Source of the DNA: Bacteroidales bacterium
GTDB lineage: Bacteria; Bacteroidota; Bacteroidia; Bacteroidales; UBA7960
Direction of reading: 5' to 3'
Assembly (NCBI GenBank): GCA_003559855.1
Contig: PWJZ01000067.1
Coordinates: 64,036-128,035 of the forward strand
Length of the DNA: 64,000 nucleotides
The position numbers and the translations under genes were made by a program. Below the pieces are notes generated by a model. The model searched no databases. It was not told the DNA's origin and saw only the letters and a program-made list of their open reading frames with translations. Below, one piece after another: positions 57,133-64,000 of the stretch; position 1 is the stretch's first letter, and each line of letters begins with the position of its first letter.

Positions 57133-60100
57133 TTATTGCCGGTTTATAAGAAGTTTTTTCGAAACTGTTCCGATTTCCGTATAAATAATTACTATATAAT
57201 ATCCGTTTATTAAATGACCGGTATTCATTCTGCAAACCTTTGAATTGACAGACTCTAACGAACTCATAACCTGCCCTGCAAGATTGGTTACATCAATCCT
57301 GTTTATATTCGTTAATGATGAAATTGTAACATTATTATCAGCCGGATTAGGGTAAATAATCACACCTCCTTTTTGTTCTTTTATAATGTCGGAATGGATT
57401 AAAAATGAGGCATATATATTATGATTTGCAGATACGTTGTAAAACTTATAGATGGCTGATTCGTCTGATTGAGGTATTAAATTATGTGTCATGGTTTTGT
57501 CATCCACATAAACATCTGAAATTTGATGGTTATGGTCAGGAATAATATTAAAGCTAATGTTACTTCCATGATACACGGGGATACGCCCTGAGGGATAGAT
57601 ATTTCCGTTAATACCGGCTGAAGCATATATTGTATGTGTACCTACAGCTGTTCCGTCAAGGCTGAAATTGTTGAATGTAACCCTGTTTCCGTCATCTTCA
57701 TGTAATTTTTCGCCCAGGAATCTTATCCGGATCTTAAAGTCCTGATTGTTTTCTACCCCTTCAATATTTGTAAAGTCTATTTCATAATAGTTGAACTCCT
57801 CATATAATTTCAGCTTATTTTCAGTTAATCCTGAAGAGATCCATTGGTTATTATCTTTTTGTATATTGTAATCAATAACCAGCATATCTGCTGCGTCTTC
57901 ATCCTTGGCTGCAAACCTGAATATTATATTTGAAAAACCGGTAGTAGGCAGATGGAAGATCATTGTATTTTCCCTGTTATTGTCAGTGAAGGGTTGCCTT
58001 ACCTGCAATGCACGCATGTCAACATCATTATATTCTATATTGTTGTTTCCTTCAGGCCGGTAATTGATCGGAGTTGGTTTGTTCCTTCGTTCCATGGAAG
58101 CTTTTCGCCATTTCGGATGGTTTTCGTAAAACGGGTATCCTTCAAGGCAGCTTTCATATTCTATGGTTGCTCCATTAACAACACTGTAAAATGCATCAAG
58201 GTATTCAAGTGGTGTATCGTTTGGTATTTGTGTATCAAATAACCAGTAATGTATTAATACCGGCTTATTATTTTTTTCAAAATGGGCGGTAAGATAAATG
58301 TCTTCGTTTTTGTCGAGCGTAACAACCTTTGAAGTTGAGTTTACGGTGCCTTCCCAGTGGGTAAACCTGTAGCCCGGTGCGGCAATGGCTTCAATTTCAA
58401 CGGGGATGTTCTTAAAATATATTCCCTGCCATGGATAAGGTAACTTTTCGACTCCCGGTGTGTTTGGTTCTATTTCAATACTGTTGATCCTGATATGACC
58501 TTTTAACTGATTTGATACATCGAGATTTACGTATATTACCCCCTCAAGGTCGAAATGATCCTTTATATGTTTTCTCTGATAATAAGGACGCTTTTTGGCA
58601 AAATCTCTCATTACGTCAATTTCTTTTTGCCATGCATTTATATTTGCCGGTTGACTCCAGCGTGATATATGTTCTTCGATCTCAGGGGTAATTTGTTGTT
58701 TTAATTTATTTATGAGGTAAAGACTTCTTTCGGGCAAAAATCCTGTATTCAATTGGTCTGCATATCTGTTAATAAATTTTGTTCTGAAGTGTTCGTTTTC
58801 AAGGAAACTTCTCAACAAAAATGTTGACCAGTCGGGGTTTGGCCATTCGGTACCTCCTTCTTTAGTGGCAAAAGATAAAGTGTTGTGTTCATATGCATTA
58901 TCACCTCCTACCAGTCCGAAGCCAAAATCTGTATCAAATATAAGCCACCGCCAGCGGCCATCATGACCGTAATCGCTCTCAGGTGTATATTCATTTGTTC
59001 GTAACCGCCAGTAATCAATATTGTTGCCCGGCCAATCCCTGTTGGCGGCAAATATGTTCGCTATCTGGTAGTCCATAAAGTTTTCTTCATCAATACGGGT
59101 TAAAACATATTGGTAATGTTTATCATCCTTTAATCCAAACTCTTCAATATAGTTTAAGGTAGCCCGGTAGTGCTTATTATCTCCTTCTTTGGCGATATAT
59201 ATGCTGGTCAGCAGGTCTATGTTGTCAGGATCAACCCCGTAAACCCGATTCAAATAATGTTTGTCATAACGTTCCCTGATGTTGTGAATACCCCAATATT
59301 CACCATTGATGAAAACAATTACAGGCTGATACGCTTGAGTGTCAAAATTCATATGGCCAACCATACTTTGAATAAAAGCATCACGGAAAAATGTATGGTA
59401 ATAATCGTTTCCGGAATTTCTGAAAATAAGTCTTTTAAAACTGTCATAAGGCAGGTCTTTGAAAAAACGGTAATTGAATTCAGAATCGCTGTATATGTTC
59501 CTTGCGTACAATCGCAGGGATTTCAGCGGGTAAGACCTGCTCCATCCGCCATGTATTCTTAAACCGATATTTTGATCCAAGCTTGCCTTCACATGGGTTG
59601 GTTCAAAAAGCTGAAGATTGGCGGGATATTCAAATTCGATTCCGCGTCGTCTGTAATTTGCAGGAGTGCTGCCGTCGACGGTTTCCTCTTCATTATCATT
59701 GCGCCAGTTATCAAAGTCTTCGCCCGCTACATATATTCCGTCATAATAGTCGAAAAGATAATCTTCATTTAGGCTGATAAAAACTACCGGCAAACTATAT
59801 TCAGGGCTTCTGTAACTATTGACAAGATATGGCTGTGTTCTGATTTCACTGGGTATTTTGCCGTTCTCAAAAGCCCTGGCTCTGACTATAGTGGCTTTAT
59901 TAACAGGTTCGCCGGGAAAATAATAAGGTTCTGAATTCCATGTTGTGGAAATATGCGTAATGCTGTCAGTCATATTTGACCTATCGGTAATTGTAATAGG
60001 TTCGGTATATACATGTGATATATATAGGCCTGTAATAAAATCCCCGAAAGGATCGCCGGGGTTTTCGGGATATTTGTTTTTGTAGTAATAAGTTTTACCT

Positions 60101-60816
60101 TCCGGGTTATCAATACAGGGCTCGGAGCCATCGAGGGTATAAACGATTGTTGCTTCGGGGCTGGGATGGGATATTTCCAGTTCGAGCTCATTGGCATAAA
60201 ACCCGCCTTTTTTTGAAAAGGCAGGCGGTTCTAAAATTTTCGAATAGCCTTCGGTATAATTTGCCTGCCCCGGTGTCGGCTCGGTAAAAAAATACCATTC
60301 GCCGGTGCCGTCGGGTTTTCGGCCATATGAAATGTCGGTAGGTATCTTTGTTGGTGCCAGTTCATCAATTCTGGTGCTGTCAGGAAGTGTTATAAGCACC
60401 TCCTCACCCTGGTAATTGATCCTGAAATTTGTATGTAACGGTGCTTCAGGACAATTGCGGTCTTTTCCCGATGCCCAGATCAATAAAAACTCACCGGGCT
60501 CTATGGTTACCACAGGAAATACCCATCTGAACGGATTGTCGTAATCATCTGACAAGCCAAACCCTGTAAGATCAACAGGCTCCTCACCACCATTATACAA
60601 TTCAATCCAGTCTTCGTAATCCCCGTCCTCATCAGCAATGATAGCAGCATTCGAAGCCATGACTTCATTTATGTAAATATCGGGTGTTTCAGCAGCAATA
60701 TTATCGAAAGACCTGTCGTGAAGACCTTCAATGCTGTACGTCAGAATAGTGATTGAAAAAATTAAGCCGATCAGCAGAATATACCTGTTAATTTGCATAA
60801 ACACCCTAAACTTCAA
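57133..60816 (-). CDS. secreted CotH-kinase-family protein with lamin-tail and type IX sorting domains
   Basis: The 1227-residue protein has a signal peptide (YILLIGLIFSITILTYS), a lamin-tail domain (about 45-165, INEVMASN, then DWIELYNGG), a chitobiase-like C-terminal-type repeat (TIVYTLDGSEP, near 225) and a CotH domain (about 370-760). That domain carries LRIHGGWSRSYPLKSLRLY, YWGIHNIRERYDKHYL and WLIFDTDFGFGL with the expected catalytic Asp residues. After carbohydrate-binding-like and InlB-type segments it ends in a type IX secretion sorting domain (IIYPNPADNNVTISS, ending KKLLINRQ). CotH proteins are atypical protein kinases. The protein should be exported and surface-attached or released. 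Confidence 0.9.
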   Translation of the reverse strand: MKFRVFMQINRYILLIGLIFSITILTYSIEGLHDRSFDNIAAETPDIYINEVMASNAAIIADEDGDYEDWIELYNGGEEPVDLTGFGLSDDYDNPFRWVFPVVTIEPGEFLLIWASGKDRNCPEAPLHTNFRINYQGEEVLITLPDSTRIDELAPTKIPTDISYGRKPDGTGEWYFFTEPTPGQANYTEGYSKILEPPAFSKKGGFYANELELEISHPSPEATIVYTLDGSEPCIDNPEGKTYYYKNKYPENPGDPFGDFITGLYISHVYTEPITITDRSNMTDSITHISTTWNSEPYYFPGEPVNKATIVRARAFENGKIPSEIRTQPYLVNSYRSPEYSLPVVFISLNEDYLFDYYDGIYVAGEDFDNWRNDNEEETVDGSTPANYRRRGIEFEYPANLQLFEPTHVKASLDQNIGLRIHGGWSRSYPLKSLRLYARNIYSDSEFNYRFFKDLPYDSFKRLIFRNSGNDYYHTFFRDAFIQSMVGHMNFDTQAYQPVIVFINGEYWGIHNIRERYDKHYLNRVYGVDPDNIDLLTSIYIAKEGDNKHYRATLNYIEEFGLKDDKHYQYVLTRIDEENFMDYQIANIFAANRDWPGNNIDYWRLRTNEYTPESDYGHDGRWRWLIFDTDFGFGLVGGDNAYEHNTLSFATKEGGTEWPNPDWSTFLLRSFLENEHFRTKFINRYADQLNTGFLPERSLYLINKLKQQITPEIEEHISRWSQPANINAWQKEIDVMRDFAKKRPYYQRKHIKDHFDLEGVIYVNLDVSNQLKGHIRINSIEIEPNTPGVEKLPYPWQGIYFKNIPVEIEAIAAPGYRFTHWEGTVNSTSKVVTLDKNEDIYLTAHFEKNNKPVLIHYWLFDTQIPNDTPLEYLDAFYSVVNGATIEYESCLEGYPFYENHPKWRKASMERRNKPTPINYRPEGNNNIEYNDVDMRALQVRQPFTDNNRENTMIFHLPTTGFSNIIFRFAAKDEDAADMLVIDYNIQKDNNQWISSGLTENKLKLYEEFNYYEIDFTNIEGVENNQDFKIRIRFLGEKLHEDDGNRVTFNNFSLDGTAVGTHTIYASAGINGNIYPSGRIPVYHGSNISFNIIPDHNHQISDVYVDDKTMTHNLIPQSDESAIYKFYNVSANHNIYASFLIHSDIIKEQKGGVIIYPNPADNNVTISSLTNINRIDVTNLAGQVMSSLESVNSKVCRMNTGHLINGYYIVIIYTEIGTVSKKLLINRQ

Positions 60817-61169
60817 TATAATGTAAATAAAAACGTTTTTAATTATTAAAAATTACATAATATATTTCCTAAAATTCTCAAATTTATAAAAAGTTAGCTT
60901 TAATATTATGAAAAACGATAAGACTTTTTTATTTTGTCATTTCAGTTGTTCAGGTTTATAAAAGAATCAATTATTTTCAAACAGCATCGGTAACAATTTA
61001 CACATTGAATCGTTATTGGTAATGAGTCCGACAACAGGAAGGCGGATATTTTTAATTAGCTTTATCTTTGTTTTATTTGAAGAGGGATTGGTATGAAGCT
61101 AAGAAGTCGTATAAAAAACAGAGGTATCTGTCAATTATTTATTGAACATTTACAAAAGCAGTAATAATA
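60817..61169 (+). other. 353-bp divergent intergenic region
   Basis: An AT-rich gap between the CotH gene (minus) and the VWA-like gene (plus). TATCTTTG at 61063-61070 matches a -7 promoter element for the plus-strand gene, but no TTG stands at the right distance. No gene or repeat was seen. Confidence 0.35.
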
Positions 61170-61175
61170 TTGATT

Positions 61176-63260
61176 ATGAATTTTGATATAACCTTCGGTT
61201 ATCCTGTATGGCTGATAATAATATGTTTGTTGTTAGGCGGCGGCTATACTGCTATACTTTATTATAAAGACAGGGCGGGTTTCGGCAAAATGACCTCACT
61301 TGCTCTCGGTATTTTGCGATTTTTGGTTGTTTTTTTCCTGGCTGTTTTATTGCTTGCGCCAATGATTGAACGCTTGGTCAACATAAAAGAAGATCCTATG
61401 ATATTATTTGTCCAGGACAATACAGGCTCATTGGCTTTTATTCCCGATTCCACATATTACGTCAATGACTATCCGGCAGAGGTCGGGACATTCAGGGAAG
61501 AGCTTGGGAGGGATTATGATATCAGGACTTATACTTTTGGAGAATCTTTTTCAAGGGATGACACATTTTCCTTTGACGAGAAGTTTACCGACATGTCTGC
61601 CATTTTTGACGGTCTTCAGACATTATACAGCAACAGGAATGTGGGAGCTGTTATCATAGCTTCCGACGGCATTTACAATCGCGGCATCAATCCGGTTTAT
61701 GCCTCGGCAAAGAACAAATTTCCCGTATATACTATAGCACTTGGCGATACCACGCCACACAAAGACGTTATTCTTGCCGATGTGCTTCATAACAGGATAA
61801 CATATCTTGGCAACAAGTTTCCGCTCAGGGTGCATATTGAAGCTCGTGAGTGTTCAGGTGAAAGCAGCACCCTTACAGTTGCCAGAGATGAAGAAATACT
61901 TTTTTCAAAAGATGTCAGTTTTACAAGCGATCATCATTTTCAAACGGTTGATCTGACTCTTGAAGCTGATGAAACAGGCATGCAGAGATATCATGTAAGT
62001 CTGTCGCCTGTAGAAGGCGAAATAAATCTTGCCAACAACTACAAGGATATTTTTATCGAAGTTCTCGATAGCAGGCAGAAAATTTTGCTTTTGTCAAATT
62101 CACCTCATCCTGATGTGGGTGCAATAAAACAAAGCCTTGAAGACAACGAAAATTACGAAGTAAAATCATACGTAATAGATGAATTTGATGCTAATGTCGA
62201 ACAGTTTAACCTTGTAATTTTGCATCAATTGCCATCATTTGAATATCCCATATCTGCGGTATTAAAAAAGCTTGATGATAATAATATTCCACGTCTTTTC
62301 ATCATTGGCACGCAGACAAATATTTCCGCATTTAACAATACGGTTTCCGGCATTACCATTGAACCGCGTTCGGGGCAGTTCAATGAAGCATTGCCACATT
62401 TTAATCACAATTTTGCCCTTTTCAGCATTAGCCGGGATTTAAAAGAACTATTAAGTTTATTGCCTCCATTGCATCCTTATTTTGCGAGTTATGAAACCGG
62501 CGGTGCGGCGCGTATTTTTCTCAATCAAAAAATAGGCAATGTTGTTACGGACGACCCGTTGGTGGTATTTACAGATCATGGAAACACCAAAACAGGTGTT
62601 ATAACGGGGGAGGGCATTTGGAGGTGGCGCCTGCACAATTATCTGCACAAGCAAAACCATAATGCTTTTGACGGGATGATTTCCAAAAAAGTGCAATACC
62701 TGTCAATTCTTGAAGATAAAAGTCAACTCAGAATATTTTCCGAAAACATTTTTTATGAAAACGAACCTGTTAAGTTTTCGGCAGAGGTTTATAACCACAG
62801 TTTTGAACTTATCAACGATCCGGAGCTTCATTTAACGATCTACAACGAGGAAGGCGTGGATTACCCGTTTGTTTTCAGCCGTACGTCAAACGCATATATA
62901 CTTGATGCCGGAACTTTCCCCCCGGGAGATTATTCTTATGAAGCCGTCGTTACTGTCGGAGATGACAGATTCAAACACCACGGCGAATTAAGTGTTGCTC
63001 CGCTTAATATTGAAAAACTGCAAACCATTGCCAACCATCAAATAATGCACAGCCTTGCCGCCGAAAATGACGGTAAGCTCTTTTACCCCGGGCAGTGGAG
63101 CGAACTGCTTGATGAGCTGAAACAAAGAGAAGACATTAAACCTGTCCTGTACTCTCAAAAACAATTTGTAGATGCAATCAGTTTGAGTGGAATATTCTTT
63201 TTAATACTTTTGCTGGTCACTATTGAATGGTTTGTGAGAAGGCGGAGCGGAACTTATTAA
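61176..63260 (+). CDS. membrane-anchored VWA-like (BatA-type) protein
   Basis: A 694-residue protein with two N-terminal spans (about 8-26 and 40-63), a von Willebrand A-like region (about 75-190: MILFVQDNTGSLAFI, then GAVIIASDGIYNRGINP), Ig-like beta domains (about 200-300 and 550-610), a glutamine-amidotransferase-like segment (320-400, VVILHQLPSF-type) and a final span (660-680). The metal-binding DxSxS motif is degenerate (DNTGS). Bacteroidota carry such proteins with Bat-operon genes, but no MoxR ATPase is adjacent here. I use ATG at 61176; the TTG at 61170 would add two residues. Function uncertain. Confidence 0.75.
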   Translation: MNFDITFGYPVWLIIICLLLGGGYTAILYYKDRAGFGKMTSLALGILRFLVVFFLAVLLLAPMIERLVNIKEDPMILFVQDNTGSLAFIPDSTYYVNDYPAEVGTFREELGRDYDIRTYTFGESFSRDDTFSFDEKFTDMSAIFDGLQTLYSNRNVGAVIIASDGIYNRGINPVYASAKNKFPVYTIALGDTTPHKDVILADVLHNRITYLGNKFPLRVHIEARECSGESSTLTVARDEEILFSKDVSFTSDHHFQTVDLTLEADETGMQRYHVSLSPVEGEINLANNYKDIFIEVLDSRQKILLLSNSPHPDVGAIKQSLEDNENYEVKSYVIDEFDANVEQFNLVILHQLPSFEYPISAVLKKLDDNNIPRLFIIGTQTNISAFNNTVSGITIEPRSGQFNEALPHFNHNFALFSISRDLKELLSLLPPLHPYFASYETGGAARIFLNQKIGNVVTDDPLVVFTDHGNTKTGVITGEGIWRWRLHNYLHKQNHNAFDGMISKKVQYLSILEDKSQLRIFSENIFYENEPVKFSAEVYNHSFELINDPELHLTIYNEEGVDYPFVFSRTSNAYILDAGTFPPGDYSYEAVVTVGDDRFKHHGELSVAPLNIEKLQTIANHQIMHSLAAENDGKLFYPGQWSELLDELKQREDIKPVLYSQKQFVDAISLSGIFFLILLLVTIEWFVRRRSGTY

Positions 63261-63565
63261 CCGGGCTTCAGCTAATATATTTCAAAACTTCGAATTTAGC
63301 TGCCATTTGTGTTTTGGAATTTACTCACAGAGTGTTTAATTATATTGTGTTCGTTGTCCCGCTCCGCTCTGCAGTGATTTTTTATAATTCATTTTAGAAT
63401 TTTAGGTACTATCTACCCATTAGCATAGCAAAGCAAAATAATTTTATAAATACGTTTTTATCTGTTTTGTAAATTTATTATTGTTTTTATTTTTACGCCG
63501 TTCAACAATATTGTCTTTATAATCCTTTAATTTATATCAATAATTTCTAACTAAATAAATAAGTC
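63261..63565 (+). other. 305-bp intergenic spacer
   Basis: AT-rich sequence between the VWA-like gene and the final partial gene. No repeat, hairpin or consensus promoter was recognised. Confidence 0.4.
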
Positions 63566-64000
63566 ATGATAAAAAAAACAGAATTTTTTAAGGGTAAAGC
63601 ATCTTTTATAATTATGATAACGATGCTTGTTTTATTTGCCGCTACTGATGTTTTTTCTCAGATGGTTACGCCCAATGTACGTGTAAATGATGAAGATGCC
63701 GAATATACTTTTGCAGGCTTCAGGGGTTTGGCAGTAATTGATGATAATGTATATGTAATATGGGCTGATGACAGGACAGGTTTTGGTAATATTTATTTTT
63801 CAAAGTCGGAAGACGGCGGTGAGACTTTTTCGGAAGATATCATGTTGTCCGCACCAAATGATGAAAATCTTAATATTTGGCCGGCAATTGTTGCCGATGC
63901 TTCCGGAGGGATATATGTTGCATGGACCGGCTTTACCGAACCATATATGGGGCCAGGCTCAGGTGCAAATGTATGGTTTACCAGATCTGCCGATGAAGGT
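63566..64000 (+). CDS. exported BNR/sialidase-like repeat protein, N-terminal part (3' truncated)
   Basis: The frame opens at ATG 63566 and runs off the window. It begins with a signal peptide (positive KKTEFFKGK, core FIIMITMLVLFAATDVFSQ, cleavage near SQ). The visible 145 residues contain BNR/Asp-box-like motifs: YFSKSEDGGETFSED and WFTRSADEG, each preceded by a NIYF or NVWF strand, with VYVIWADDRTG and IYVAWTG between. This is the start of a beta-propeller protein of the sialidase-like superfamily that is often T9SS-secreted in Bacteroidota; enzymatic activity cannot be judged from this part. Confidence 0.8.
   Translation, partial: MIKKTEFFKGKASFIIMITMLVLFAATDVFSQMVTPNVRVNDEDAEYTFAGFRGLAVIDDNVYVIWADDRTGFGNIYFSKSEDGGETFSEDIMLSAPNDENLNIWPAIVADASGGIYVAWTGFTEPYMGPGSGANVWFTRSADEG

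Overview
The window reads as one contig of a Bacteroidota genome, most likely a Bacteroidales or Marinilabiliales-like lineage. Sequence clues are low GC content, almost no Shine-Dalgarno sites, promoters of the TTTG-N19/20-TAnnTTTG type (clearest upstream of rpsA), a type IX secretion C-terminal sorting domain, a TonB-dependent BtuB next to a BtuG-like surface lipoprotein, and gene families typical of this phylum (ComEC without a beta-lactamase domain, ribosomal protein S1 with a charged tail, DUF4168). No rRNA, tRNA, CRISPR array or insertion-sequence transposase was seen.

Region 1 (about 1-23,458, + strand) is a biosynthetic cluster of the aryl-polyene / flexirubin / dialkylresorcinol type, cut at its 5' end by the window edge. 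It holds the C-terminal part of a KAS III-like (DarB-like) condensing enzyme, a BtrH-like acyltransferase, an ABC exporter pair, a hotdog thioesterase, two active-looking ketosynthases, a truncated ketosynthase-like protein, an ACP, a chain-length-factor-like protein, a membrane-anchored polysaccharide deacetylase, a LolA-like carrier, a lipoprotein, a FabZ/ApeI-like dehydratase, a glycosyltransferase-DUF2062 fusion, a 1282-residue MMPL exporter-acyltransferase-methyltransferase fusion, a phytoene-desaturase-like flavoenzyme, a C45 (penicillin acyltransferase-like) Ntn hydrolase and a phenylacetate-CoA-ligase-like adenylating enzyme. Together they suggest an ACP-bound polyene made from an activated starter unit, moved on to a lipid or amine acceptor and exported to the outer membrane. 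No ketoreductase or aromatic ammonia-lyase lies in the window, so some steps must be encoded upstream or elsewhere.

Region 2 (23,535-32,282, - strand) is housekeeping: a TPR protein, ComEC, a SpoIID/LytB protein, lpxB, a small membrane protein, surE and an ADP-forming acyl-CoA synthetase. Region 3 (32,509-37,761, + strand) has a class III adenylyl cyclase, an HD-domain protein, a universal stress protein and ligA. Region 4 (37,758-53,427, mostly - strand) has lolD, a membrane protein, a DUF4168 protein, rpsA, a HAMP-GAF signalling protein, a cobalamin-riboswitch-controlled btuB/BtuG-like pair, DUF456 and PspC proteins, prmC and a TMTC-like membrane TPR protein. Region 5 (54,272-64,000) has mutS2, a small basic protein, a secreted CotH-family protein, a VWA-like membrane protein and the start of a BNR-repeat exported protein.

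The intergenic spaces carry many repeats. The most notable are a dispersed family of about 110-210 bp with three clear and one probable copy (one copy runs up to the start codon of the C45 gene), a REP-like palindrome cluster bounded by 35-bp direct repeats near 53.7-54.1 kb, two long inverted repeats near 49.0 and 50.1 kb, and a 31-bp exact direct repeat ahead of the ABC permease gene.
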